NCBI RefSeq assembly: GCF_008040165.1 | Contig: NZ_VRUR01000001.1 | Location: 1,197,349 to 1,261,348 of the forward strand | Reading direction: 5' to 3' | DNA: 64,000 nucleotides | Source: Flagellimonas hymeniacidonis | GTDB taxonomy: Bacteria > Bacteroidota > Bacteroidia > Flavobacteriales > Flavobacteriaceae | Shown here: piece after piece, positions 1 to 8,266 of the stretch | Layout of the letters: each line of letters starts with the position of its first letter | How positions within the stretch are numbered: the first letter of the stretch is position 1 | Made by a program: the position numbers and the translations under genes | Notes under the pieces: model-generated | Told to the model about the DNA's origin: nothing | Seen by the model: the letters and a program-made list of their open reading frames with translations, nothing else | Databases searched by the model: none

Positions 1-2
1 AA

Positions 3-2810
3 CCCAAACCAGTTACATTGGGGATTTTCAATACCGGAAAAGACAAATCGGTCACCTTTGAGAGAGCATTTTTTATTATCCAGGGGACAGGAAATTTGTT
101 TAAGGCGAATTCTAATGAAGAATTTCCTTTGGAAAAATTCGAACCAATAACTGAAGGAACCTTCAATTATGATATCAGCTTCGAGGAGTTTGGGGAGTCA
201 AAAATTTTAGTCACTACCAGAGATAGCAACCAACAGATAAAGAACGACACACTGACTTTTGAAGTGGATGAAATTGACATCAATTTTACCGCTACAGCTG
301 AGAAAAACAGCTCCTTTTTAGGACAAGAATTTAATATCACTTTTGGGCTTTCCGAAGATCAAGGTGCAGGGGGGAGTTATCAGATGCGGTATGCCGTGGA
401 TTTAGGGGAGGTTTCATTAGAATATAATAATGAAATTTTAAGCCCTGGGGTTTTGTATGACATAGAACTAGGAGGGTTCATTTGGAAAGCAGTTGGTAGT
501 ACACCTGGACCTTTAAAGCTTTCATTCACGGTTAAAAATGATTCTGGAGCTGAACTTACCCGTGAAGTAATCATTACTGTCATTGATGCCGGAATTGTAT
601 TTGATGCTGTACCATTAGCAGCAGAGATATTTATTGGTGAGTCCGTGTCATTCAATGCATCCATTGATGAAGACCCTAGTGCAGAGCCACCCTATGAACT
701 AAAGTTCGTTTCTTCAGCTTCAGGTAAGCTTAGGTACAATGAGATAGAATATAATCCTGGACAAATTGTTAGCGTGGTTGATGCTAACTTTTCCTTCGAT
801 TATACACCATTAACCGTTGCTAACCACGAACTAACATTTACTGTGGAAAATAGTATAGGGATACAGGCAGTTGATATGGAAAATATTATGGTTAAAGACC
901 CACAACTCTCATTTAATACTATACCCGTAGCTAATGATGCCTTCGTAGATATACCCGTAACTATCAATGCATCCTTATCTGAACAACCAAACGCTGCACC
1001 TCCATATAACCTTATATTTGAATCCACAGGAACTGGAACAGTAACTTATAATAATGTAGATTATACTCCAGGAGTAAATATTGTTATAAATTCCGCACCT
1101 TTTTCAATGGAATATAATCCCTTATCCACTGGGGACCATATGGTTACTTTTACCATTCAAAACAATATTGACGTTGAAGGGGTGGATGTTGTAAATCTTG
1201 ATGTACAGGAAGCACAGCTATCTTTGGATGTCGTTCCCTCTGCACCCCAAGCATTTATAGGCGAAGCTGTGAGCTATAATGCTTCCATCACACAATTACC
1301 AGAGGCGAACCCTCCTTTTTCCCTTAGTTACAGTTCGTCAGAAGTAGGGTTTGTAAGGTATAAAAATATAGTGCGTAATCCCGGTCAAAACTTCCTAGTA
1401 GATGATACACAATTTTCATTTGAATACAGTGGTAATAATTCTGGTAACCATGAAATTGTTTTTACCGCGTCGAATGATTTCAATGCTGAGGGGATTGATA
1501 TAGTTGAATTGGATGTTATACAGCCGGATTACACCTTCTCCACCAGCGCTGCAAACAGTGTTGTACAAGGTATTATTTTGGATATTGACCATTCTTTGAC
1601 CCCTGGAGCTGGACAACAAACGTATCAAATGAAATATGTAGTTAATTCAGGCGATGTCAACATGAGACACCAAGGGAATGCGTTACTCAATGAAAATACG
1701 TTTCACGATGTGCCAAATGGTAATTTTGATTGGAGGGTTAGCGCTAAAGATGGCCAAAATATTGATATTACATTTACTGTTATAAGTAACTATGGGGTTC
1801 AAAAACAAACCCAATTACTAATTGACGTTACTTCTACCGATTTTGATTTTAGCCTAAATAATCCAAATGCTATTCAGACAGAAGATGGTGAAGCCAATAT
1901 TGAAGTTGATTTGACGGGCCAGAACCAATTCGATTATACAATAGCTTATTCAATTAATCCTAACGATGGTTCTAGGTTACTGCTTAACAACAATGTAGTA
2001 CAACAGGCTTCTTCAATAAATATAGGTGTTACAGACTTTCTCTTCGATTTTGTTGATGCCGAGCAATATTCTGTGGAAATTAGCTTACGAAGTAGCGCTA
2101 AACCAAATAACCCGGTTGTGCGTAATGCAAATATCAATGTTTCCCATACACCCATTACATTTAATGTCATTAACGCCAATAGTGTTGAGAACAACAGTCC
2201 ACTAGCGCTTGCTTTGAACTTATCAGGCAGTAATAATCTTAGTTATTCTGTTTCTAGGAGCATTTTAAATGGCTCTGGGTCATTTAATTTCGGAAACAAT
2301 ACCCCACTTAATCAAGGTAACAATGGTTTTAGTTATACACCAACTACTGCTGGACAACATCAACTAAGGTTTGTTGTGATGGACAATTTCGGAAATAGTG
2401 TTACTGTGGATAAAGCTTTTTCAGTTACTGAACCAGCTCCGGTGATTAATCATCTTACAAGTAATAATTATGCCAAAACCGGATGTGCTCAAGATGGCCC
2501 TTTTATTGAAGAATGCACCCTAAGACTTGTCCTTCAATGGGATGTCACCAGCCCTTCTAATGTTACCCATTGGAGAACCAGAAGAAACAATGTTGTAGGA
2601 CAAGAGGTAGCAGTACTCAACTTTTTACCAGATGTTTCAATTGTTCCTGCTGGGACTGTTAGAATTGGTCATAACGATGCTATAGATGAGAATCAAATCA
2701 CTCTGAGGACTAGTGTAGCATTTGATTTACAAGTAAAAAATGCTGACGGCCATTGGAGTGATTGGTTCCCAATACTTTCACCAAACTCCTATGGATTATC
2801 TTATCAATGA
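3..2810 (+). CDS. Giant TraQ-like repeat protein of the ICE, 5' end cut by the window
   Basis: The frame is open from the first bases of the window with no stop, so the gene begins upstream; the TTG at 18 is only the first possible start inside the window. About 935 residues are visible. Roughly seven tandem beta-rich units of about 100 residues follow one another, each with a pattern like YxLxFxSxGxGxVxYNNxxYxPG, then FSxEYxPL, GxHxxxFTxxN. This resembles the TraQ (DUF3872) fold of Bacteroidota conjugation systems, normally a single short domain. The last ~125 residues differ and hold two cysteines (KTGCAQ, EECTL). A surface role in conjugation is inferred from the family and from the ICE context; the TraQ link rests on pattern similarity only. 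Confidence 0.6.
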   Translation, partial: PKPVTLGIFNTGKDKSVTFERAFFIIQGTGNLFKANSNEEFPLEKFEPITEGTFNYDISFEEFGESKILVTTRDSNQQIKNDTLTFEVDEIDINFTATAEKNSSFLGQEFNITFGLSEDQGAGGSYQMRYAVDLGEVSLEYNNEILSPGVLYDIELGGFIWKAVGSTPGPLKLSFTVKNDSGAELTREVIITVIDAGIVFDAVPLAAEIFIGESVSFNASIDEDPSAEPPYELKFVSSASGKLRYNEIEYNPGQIVSVVDANFSFDYTPLTVANHELTFTVENSIGIQAVDMENIMVKDPQLSFNTIPVANDAFVDIPVTINASLSEQPNAAPPYNLIFESTGTGTVTYNNVDYTPGVNIVINSAPFSMEYNPLSTGDHMVTFTIQNNIDVEGVDVVNLDVQEAQLSLDVVPSAPQAFIGEAVSYNASITQLPEANPPFSLSYSSSEVGFVRYKNIVRNPGQNFLVDDTQFSFEYSGNNSGNHEIVFTASNDFNAEGIDIVELDVIQPDYTFSTSAANSVVQGIILDIDHSLTPGAGQQTYQMKYVVNSGDVNMRHQGNALLNENTFHDVPNGNFDWRVSAKDGQNIDITFTVISNYGVQKQTQLLIDVTSTDFDFSLNNPNAIQTEDGEANIEVDLTGQNQFDYTIAYSINPNDGSRLLLNNNVVQQASSINIGVTDFLFDFVDAEQYSVEISLRSSAKPNNPVVRNANINVSHTPITFNVINANSVENNSPLALALNLSGSNNLSYSVSRSILNGSGSFNFGNNTPLNQGNNGFSYTPTTAGQHQLRFVVMDNFGNSVTVDKAFSVTEPAPVINHLTSNNYAKTGCAQDGPFIEECTLRLVLQWDVTSPSNVTHWRTRRNNVVGQEVAVLNFLPDVSIVPAGTVRIGHNDAIDENQITLRTSVAFDLQVKNADGHWSDWFPILSPNSYGLSYQ

Positions 2811-2830
2811 TTCAATTTTATTGAATTCTT

Positions 2831-2858
2831 CAAAAGGGGCTTTCTGCCCCTTTTGTAT
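2831..2858 (+). terminator. Rho-independent terminator after the TraQ-like gene
   Basis: CAAAAGGGGC and GCCCCTTTTG form a perfect 10-bp stem around a 5-nt loop 20 bases after the stop codon. It probably ends the conjugation operon. Confidence 0.8.
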
Positions 2859-2912
2859 ATTTACACTAACCCAAAGCATAGCCCCAAGTTTTACTAACAT
2901 TAATCTTATATT

Positions 2913-3383
2913 ATGAAATTAAAAACATGCCTATGGCTTGCATTGACCATTCTATTTGCCAGTTGTAGCAGTTCCAAAAAGGATGGCTTATTAGGTGATT
3001 TTAGCTCGATACCCTCTGAATTACTATCTAGTCAAGAACAGCGTTTTACAGAATTGAGTGTAAGCAAGGAAAATGGTATATACTTTTTACAATCCATCAA
3101 AAAGGATGGAAACTTGCGTGAATGGAGTGACAAATTGGAATTAAAACCCGTTTCAAAGGAAAAGATAAAAGAGTTGTTCAGTCCTGAACAAGAAAAAAAT
3201 GTAAAATATGGCTTGTTTTTAGAGACAAAAACATCAGGTAAGAAAGCAGAATTCTATTTTTTTAAGGCCGATAAGGATGAAAGTGATGAGCTGTTTAAAA
3301 CAGGGTATTTTTCATGCACATTTACAACAACATCATGGGGAGCACCTTACAATTCTAGATACCCACTTTACAAATTGAATTGA
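2913..3383 (+). CDS. Hypothetical lipoprotein
   Basis: 156 residues. The N-terminus has a short charged stretch, a hydrophobic core and the lipobox FASC (Cys18), so it should be exported and lipidated. The rest is lysine- and glutamate-rich with no domain I recognise. It follows the terminator of the TraQ-like gene and probably has its own promoter. The role is unknown; its place at the end of the conjugation genes makes an ICE-specific accessory lipoprotein the simplest reading. Confidence 0.7.
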   Translation: MKLKTCLWLALTILFASCSSSKKDGLLGDFSSIPSELLSSQEQRFTELSVSKENGIYFLQSIKKDGNLREWSDKLELKPVSKEKIKELFSPEQEKNVKYGLFLETKTSGKKAEFYFFKADKDESDELFKTGYFSCTFTTTSWGAPYNSRYPLYKLN

Positions 3384-3397
3384 ATTAACGACTCATT

Positions 3398-3670
3398 TTA
3401 GGGAAACAATGCCAAAATTATAGTTTAGAGTATCTAAACGGGCTGTTGTTGCAATCATTTTCGGCAGTTTTAAGTGACGGTAAGGATGTGGGGGCTTACA
3501 TTGGCCGCCTCCTTTCCCAACCTTACTAGAAACTTCTTAAAATGGATTTTCCCGCCATCCCTGATACAAGTAATTCTCTGCAGGAAGCAGGTTTTTTTAA
3601 ATACAACTATTATTTTCATTTACAGTCAATACCGCAAGATAATCAAGCCGCATTTGCACCATCAAGGTAG
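3398..3670 (+). pseudogene. Small ORF interrupted by an in-frame TAG
   Basis: One frame runs from about 3389 with a single TAG at 3527-3529. Before the stop it reads ...NGLLLQSFSAVLSDGKDV and AYIGRLLSQPY; after it, ATG at 3542 gives 42 residues (MDFPAIPDTSN..., FFKYNYYFHLQSIPQ). Both halves look like real protein and share one frame. It could be one ~90-residue gene broken by an amber codon, or two tiny genes. No ATG starts the first half. Function unknown. Confidence 0.35.
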
Positions 3671-3757
3671 ATTCCAGGATAATCGGAACCTCCAGAGGCT
3701 CCCCCAATTATCCTGACCTGAAGCAAGCTTCTTAATTCCACCTTGACCCTCCCCAAC

Positions 3758-3783
3758 GCCCCGATGATCATCGGGGCTTTCTG
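3758..3783 (+). terminator. Terminator-like palindrome
   Basis: A perfect palindrome (GCCCCGATGA/TCATCGGGGC) is followed by TTTC. It separates the broken small ORF from the next gene. Confidence 0.6.
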
Positions 3784-3822
3784 TTGATTGTGGTTTCCGC
3801 TATTAACTTTAAATTTTTAATT

Positions 3823-4245
3823 ATGACAAGTAAAAGAAATTCCACACGCACTGCAGCTACAACGGCAGTAAAAAAGGACTTGCAAAAAAAAGAACAACCT
3901 AAAGATGTGTTTACCGATTTGATGACCACACTTAACGAACTGGAGCAGCTCCGTAATTATTACAACAAGCTCAAGATTAAAAGGGACACCCTCGAAGAGG
4001 CCATTAATAAAATGAACAAAATCATCAACAAGAAAAAAGATAAGTTCGAAGGGCCTTCTGAAGAAGCATTTCCCTTTGAAATTGTTCTCAAGGGAGAAAA
4101 CGAACATAACCGACCAGACAACATCTTTGTTATCAATCAAAAGGCAACCGTCCTCAGATTCTCACAGGCTCTGCTCACAGAAATCAATCAGATTCTCACG
4201 GTTTTTGAAGCGGATATCCTCGAATATTCCAAAAAGATTAAGTAA
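3823..4245 (+). CDS. Hypothetical coiled-coil protein
   Basis: 140 residues from ATG at 3823 (MTSKRNSTRT); an upstream ATT-type start at 3784 would add 13 hydrophobic residues of unlikely sequence. Residues ~35-80 form a lysine/glutamate-rich coiled coil (LNELEQLRNYYNKLKIKRD), followed by a compact C-terminal part. No signal peptide, so it is cytoplasmic. A terminator follows directly. I do not recognise the family; similar short proteins are common accessory genes of Bacteroidota ICEs. Confidence 0.75.
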   Translation: MTSKRNSTRTAATTAVKKDLQKKEQPKDVFTDLMTTLNELEQLRNYYNKLKIKRDTLEEAINKMNKIINKKKDKFEGPSEEAFPFEIVLKGENEHNRPDNIFVINQKATVLRFSQALLTEINQILTVFEADILEYSKKIK

Positions 4246-4247
4246 GG

Positions 4248-4272
4248 AAAAGGGGGAAACCCCTTTTTTATT
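4248..4272 (+). terminator. Rho-independent terminator
   Basis: AAAAGGGG and CCCCTTTTTT form a stem directly after the coiled-coil gene. Confidence 0.8.
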
Positions 4273-4800
4273 CAATTCTATTCCTACACACCATGCAGTA
4301 ACCCACATAGTTGTATTCATGAATACATTCTTTTATGTTCGTTTCTACCAATAAACGCTCATAATAAATATTTTGTTCAATTGTGATTTCTGGTTGTTTC
4401 ATCTTACATATTTAGGTTAAGAGGCTGAAATTTAAAGATAACAATAATTTACCAAATTCCCTTTGTTTCTGCGGTAGTTGGCGGGCTTGGCTATTGCTCC
4501 GGATTCCTGGGATGGCCAGTACCCTGTCCTTTCCCTGGATCCTCGCTTGCCTTTGCCACCAACACCCTCAAAACCGCGCACAAGCGCAAAAAGTTCCTTC
4601 GGAATTTATGCCCTTGTCTTGCTATTTTTAAAGCTTTAATAAAGTTGCTCATCCTTCGCTAAATTACGTCAAGGAAAGTGTTCACTTGTCTAAAATCTTA
4701 ACTCGTATCGCTTCCCTTAATAAAGGGACAATAGGTTTCAGTCTGCCTGTTGATCAATGATGCAAATATCTTAATGGATTTAATAATCTAATATGGAGTT
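4273..4800. other. Gene-free stretch with a GC-rich core
   Basis: No convincing gene in about 530 bases. Positions ~4470-4640 are distinctly richer in G and C than the surroundings and carry no ORF on either strand that looks like protein. The flanks are AT-rich. It could hold a structured RNA or a transfer-related site, but nothing visible proves either. Confidence 0.4.
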
Positions 4801-4811
4801 ATAAAAAAATC

Positions 4812-4842
4812 TTGTTTTTTAGATAAATAAATTATATATTTG
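4812..4842 (+). promoter_or_regulatory. Bacteroidota-type promoter
   Basis: TTG at 4812-4814 and TATATTTG at 4835-4842 are 20 bases apart, matching the TTG-N19-TAnnTTTG pattern of the Bacteroidota housekeeping sigma factor. The first start codon (4883) lies 40 bases downstream. Confidence 0.55.
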
Positions 4843-4882
4843 TATATATATATTTACACTAAAACCCATAATTTCGTTCAAC

Positions 4883-5005
4883 ATGAAAAAACTTTTTAAC
4901 ATTGCTGGTAGATTCAACAAGGTTGGAACCAGCGCAGAAGCAGTAACTGGAACCTTAATTACACCTTATCATGGAAAAAGAACAAAACACAAATGGAGAT
5001 TATGA
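4883..5005 (+). CDS. Small hypothetical protein, 40 residues
   Basis: ATG at 4883, 40 residues (MKKLFNIAGRFNKVG...), basic at both ends. It is the first ORF after a good promoter and overlaps the next gene by 35 bases in another frame. It could be a real short protein or a leader that couples translation of the following gene. No similarity recognised. Confidence 0.4.
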   Translation: MKKLFNIAGRFNKVGTSAEAVTGTLITPYHGKRTKHKWRL

Positions 5006-5225
5006 TTTTAAAAGATTAGAAGAAAGATTAGAAGAACAAGTAAGGCTTAACAATTTCCTCATGCACGTTATTGCAAGTCGTGATAATGGTGTAGGGGAGA
5101 GTGATTTCAAAGAAAACAAAAAGAATGAAACTCGATTTGACAAGGCAATGAATGGCCTTGGATGGACCTTTATTGTTGAAAAATTCGGAACGCTTGTTGA
5201 AGCAATTTCTGGATATATCAGCTAG
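4971..5225 (+). CDS. Small coiled-coil hypothetical protein
   Basis: 84 residues. Residues 14-35 (FKRLEERLEEQVRLNNFL) form a coiled coil, and the C-terminal third is amphipathic. No signal peptide. It stands 36 bases before a regulator-like gene and probably shares its transcript. Family unknown. Confidence 0.6.
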   Translation: MEKEQNTNGDYDFKRLEERLEEQVRLNNFLMHVIASRDNGVGESDFKENKKNETRFDKAMNGLGWTFIVEKFGTLVEAISGYIS

Positions 5226-5260
5226 TTCCTTTTGAAAAGAGATTCACAAATAATAATAAT

Positions 5261-5575
5261 ATGTTACCTACAGCAGATACTGAAAAATTATTCGCCAATG
5301 GTATGGGATTACATATGGTTCATGTGGTAGGACCTTTTTTGAAACAAAAACGAAAAAACGTGTTTGTTACTCAAAAGGCAATCTATTCACAGGGATATGC
5401 ACAATCATTTATAAGCGATTTTGAAAACGGAAAACGCAAAGCAGATTTGAAACTTATAGGGGTTTATGCAAAGGCACTTCATATGGAATTCTATGATTTA
5501 CTTATAGAAGTAATAGAGGTTCAAAAATCCCTACTTGATGAAGAAATACAAAAATTAAAGGATTTAAGAAATTAA
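5261..5575 (+). CDS. XRE-like helix-turn-helix protein
   Basis: 104 residues. The central part reads like an XRE helix-turn-helix: a first helix with TQKAIYSQGYAQSFISDFENGKR (recognition helix and wing) and then LKLIGVYAKALHM, as in Cro/CI-type domains. A lysine-rich helix ends the protein. It is probably a DNA-binding regulator of ICE genes. The leading ~25 residues are unusual for the family. Its target is unknown. Confidence 0.6.
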   Translation: MLPTADTEKLFANGMGLHMVHVVGPFLKQKRKNVFVTQKAIYSQGYAQSFISDFENGKRKADLKLIGVYAKALHMEFYDLLIEVIEVQKSLLDEEIQKLKDLRN

Positions 5576-5789
5576 ATGCATCCAAAGGTTGCCGCTTATT
5601 GCTGCTATTTAATAAACCTATTTATCTAAGATAAAAACCATTTGGGTACCATTCCCAAAGTGGAACGGCTTTCCCTGTATTGAAACCGACACTCTCAGCC
5701 CCCGTAAGTGCATGTCGATTCTTCAACTTCCACGCCCTTGCTATACCTTCTTGTTTGTTAGCAGAGCCTAAGAATCCCTTTTAAGTTGT

Positions 5790-6398
5790 TTATGAAGTTA
5801 ACCCCTGTACTTCAAGGAAGCCTTGTAAGATAAGCCAAGTTATTAATAATAGCCCGAAAAAGTAGCATATGGTAGCGAAACCTAAAGACACTTTCCTTGA
5901 TTTATTTGCTTCTTTGAAAACTTCCCAAAACCCAAGACTTAACTGGTTTTCATTTTGAGCATCCACGACCCGCCAAATAAAAATCCCTTCAATCCTATTA
6001 GGATCCATACCAATTTCCTCAGCATATTGAAACAAATGGTCCATATTTTTTTTGGCAATTAGAAATGAGCCAAAAGATTTATTTTCCTTGATGATGGATG
6101 GCGCGCGCCAATTGTATATAATAGACCCAATGGTAAAAAATAGTGCACTAAAATAAAAGATTGTCCAATTGAAGGGAAGCTCAATAATTAGCTCATGTTC
6201 TTTTCCATTGAACAAAAATATCAAAGGGGAATTTACCTTTGATAACAGTTTGGCCAAAACAGGAACGATGAATAGATAAATATAGGAACTGTTCACTATC
6301 TTATTTTTACCAAGAGCGGAAATCAATACCCAATTAAACTTCATAAACGTATTCTTTGACTTAGTTGAATATTGCCCAAGGAAGCTTTGCTTGTTCAT
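5790..6398 (-). CDS. Hypothetical membrane protein
   Basis: 202 residues from the ATG at 6398 (MNKQSFLGQYSTKSK). The frame is open further upstream, but that part overlaps the preceding gene and does not look like protein. Hydrophobic segments lie near residues 37-50, 70-90 and 165-190, with a soluble stretch (FGSFLIAKKNMDHLFQYAEE) between the second and third. It overlaps the upstream small gene by 38 bases, so the two are probably one operon. Function unknown. Confidence 0.6.
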   Translation of the reverse strand: MNKQSFLGQYSTKSKNTFMKFNWVLISALGKNKIVNSSYIYLFIVPVLAKLLSKVNSPLIFLFNGKEHELIIELPFNWTIFYFSALFFTIGSIIYNWRAPSIIKENKSFGSFLIAKKNMDHLFQYAEEIGMDPNRIEGIFIWRVVDAQNENQLSLGFWEVFKEANKSRKVSLGFATICYFFGLLLITWLILQGFLEVQGLTS

Positions 6399-6627
6399 GG
6401 GGCACAAAATATTTAACAGTATCTGATGTATGGAGGCCATTGATTCCACGCCTCCCTTCTGGATTATGTTCAATCCAAAGTTCCATAAAGAAATCTTTAT
6501 GTTCAATATCCCTATATAGAAAATAGTTCATGGTCTCGCCTCTAATTGAATCCACAAATTCACCAGAGTCCCAGAAATACTCCCATTGGTCCAGTATTGT
6601 CATTTGTTCAAAATCGTGTGCGTCCAT
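6361..6627 (-). CDS. Small hypothetical protein
   Basis: 88 residues, acidic and aromatic-rich (DQWEYFWDSGEF, DIEHKDFFMELWIEH). No signal peptide or membrane segment. It lies 20 bases after the lipoprotein gene and overlaps the following membrane-protein gene, so all three minus-strand genes may be co-transcribed. Family not recognised. Confidence 0.6.
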   Translation of the reverse strand: MDAHDFEQMTILDQWEYFWDSGEFVDSIRGETMNYFLYRDIEHKDFFMELWIEHNPEGRRGINGLHTSDTVKYFVPHEQAKLPWAIFN

Positions 6628-6647
6628 TGGCCAAGATAATATGTCAA

Positions 6648-7229
6648 TTAAGAATTATTATCATAGCACACCCTTACTAACTGATTTCCCGCTGGATTGC
6701 CCTTGCAATCTTCTTTTAACCAAGTCGCTTCGTTGAACAAAACCCAGACCCAATCACAGGTCTCATTTTTTTGTGACTTACAATAACTAAAACCTCCTTT
6801 TGGAACCTTCATTGAAAAAAGAAACTTACCCGAAGCTTCATCATCCATGTTAATACACTGTCCTTCAGTTGTAAATTGACTGCAAACCATATTCTCCCAT
6901 GTTCCATAATCTCCTGCTTCTAGTTCTCGATTGAAATCTAACTTCCCCATAGGCTCTATTTTAAATTTCATTTTTTGTTTGTCAAAAACAAATACTACAG
7001 AGGTACTATCTAATAATTCCCCGTTCAACCTTGATATGGCATATTCCTGCTTCTCTTGAGAAACGTAAAACTTTTTTTCTGAAATGCTTCCAAAAGAAAT
7101 AAGGTCTTCCGAGTTTCCTGATTCCGCCAAAGTCCCTGGTACATCAATCTTTACACTTTTGGTAACTTCTCCGCATGATACAAAGGCTATAGCCCCAGCA
7201 CAGATTAAAATTTTTGTGATTGTTTTCAT
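6648..7229 (-). CDS. Hypothetical lipoprotein
   Basis: 193 residues with signal peptide and lipobox FVSC (Cys19). The mature part contains six further cysteines, suggesting disulfides in a periplasmic or outer-membrane domain. It is the first of three closely spaced minus-strand genes. No known domain; possibly a cell-envelope accessory of the ICE. Confidence 0.7.
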   Translation of the reverse strand: MKTITKILICAGAIAFVSCGEVTKSVKIDVPGTLAESGNSEDLISFGSISEKKFYVSQEKQEYAISRLNGELLDSTSVVFVFDKQKMKFKIEPMGKLDFNRELEAGDYGTWENMVCSQFTTEGQCINMDDEASGKFLFSMKVPKGGFSYCKSQKNETCDWVWVLFNEATWLKEDCKGNPAGNQLVRVCYDNNS

Positions 7230-7360
7230 ATGTCTAGTTTTAGTATTGGTTGAATAATAGTTATACTCTGGTCTGACATAATTATTGTATAACTTACCTT
7301 TCTCCTAAAGGCATTCCTAATGGTCCTCTCTCGAAATATTTTCGAACTCTTATATGTACA

Positions 7361-8161
7361 TTATCCAAAAAGTGAAGTTGATTCAAAACCTGAATTTAGA
7401 TTATCCAGATTTTCATTGTAAGTGTCCATCTGCTGTACGTCATATTTTTGCTGTGCTATAACTTCCGGAAAATGTTTTCTTTCCAAGATTTCAGGAACAT
7501 TGTTATCTGCCCTAGAATTAGTTGCGCTCTTGGAAACTGTGAAGGCTTCAATTTCCTGGTCTGTGTCACATTGAAACATTAATTGCCGTATCAGACTATC
7601 ATTTAAATTTGGGTCAACCCAGTCTTTCCAATGATAAGGATCTAACATGATGGGTTGACGTTTCTTGCTGTTATGTACCTGTTGCATAAAACGATTTGCC
7701 TCTGTGGTTAATATACTCGTATATCTAATTCCGTCAATTACATTATAAACCCCTAATAGACCAAAATAACTTTCATGGATAGGTTGTACCAAATGAGGGA
7801 ACGATTCTTTTTTAATATGGTATGGCTCAAAGTATCCAGTAACAGGAAGCACCACCCTTCTTTTTAGAATGGCTTCTTCAGACCTGTTATTATCAAAAGC
7901 GTATTCGGATTGGGTATTTAAAGATTTTCCGGCGAGCTTTTTCCAGCGCTCCTTTACATCTTTTGTCCAAGGTTCTACTATTCCCCAGGTCATTACATCA
8001 ATCTTGTCTGGGGCTTCTTGGGTCATCCCGTATATTTTTCCATGTGAAAACCCGTTCATCCAATAATATGGGTCATAAAGTGTTGGATCCCGGAAAGTGG
8101 CCTCCATTTCCCGTTCCATTTGCGCCTGGGTTTTTTCCCGGTTTGAGGTTGAATAGCACAT
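7361..8161 (-). CDS. SRAP / YedK-HMCES family peptidase-like protein
   Basis: 266 residues starting at ATG 8161, chosen because SRAP proteins need Cys at position 2 after Met removal (MCYSTSN). The family crosslinks covalently to abasic sites in single-stranded DNA through this cysteine and protects them. The other key residues are visible: Glu in VTGYFEP and His in the VHNSKKRQPIML motif. It is divergent from the Y-family polymerase gene and shares a palindromic intergenic region with it, so both are probably induced together during DNA damage or conjugation, when single-stranded DNA is abundant. About 30 residues longer than E. coli YedK. Confidence 0.88.
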   Translation of the reverse strand: MCYSTSNREKTQAQMEREMEATFRDPTLYDPYYWMNGFSHGKIYGMTQEAPDKIDVMTWGIVEPWTKDVKERWKKLAGKSLNTQSEYAFDNNRSEEAILKRRVVLPVTGYFEPYHIKKESFPHLVQPIHESYFGLLGVYNVIDGIRYTSILTTEANRFMQQVHNSKKRQPIMLDPYHWKDWVDPNLNDSLIRQLMFQCDTDQEIEAFTVSKSATNSRADNNVPEILERKHFPEVIAQQKYDVQQMDTYNENLDNLNSGFESTSLFG

Positions 8162-8230
8162 TATTTTAAGGTTGGTATACCAATTTACCAAAAAACTTTA
8201 ACTTTTCATGAATGGATAAATTCCATATTT

Positions 8231-8258
8231 TTGGATTAAATCCATATTTTTAATCCAA
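8231..8258. promoter_or_regulatory. Palindromic operator between SRAP and the polymerase genes
   Basis: Ten-base arms TTGGATTAAA and TTTAATCCAA flank 8 bases (TCCATATT). The sequence ATTCCATATTTTT is repeated just before it at 8219-8231. The palindrome ends 8 bases before the GTG start, so a bound protein would block the polymerase promoter. A damage-responsive repressor is a reasonable guess; none is identified here. Confidence 0.5.
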
Positions 8259-8266
8259 ATAACCCC

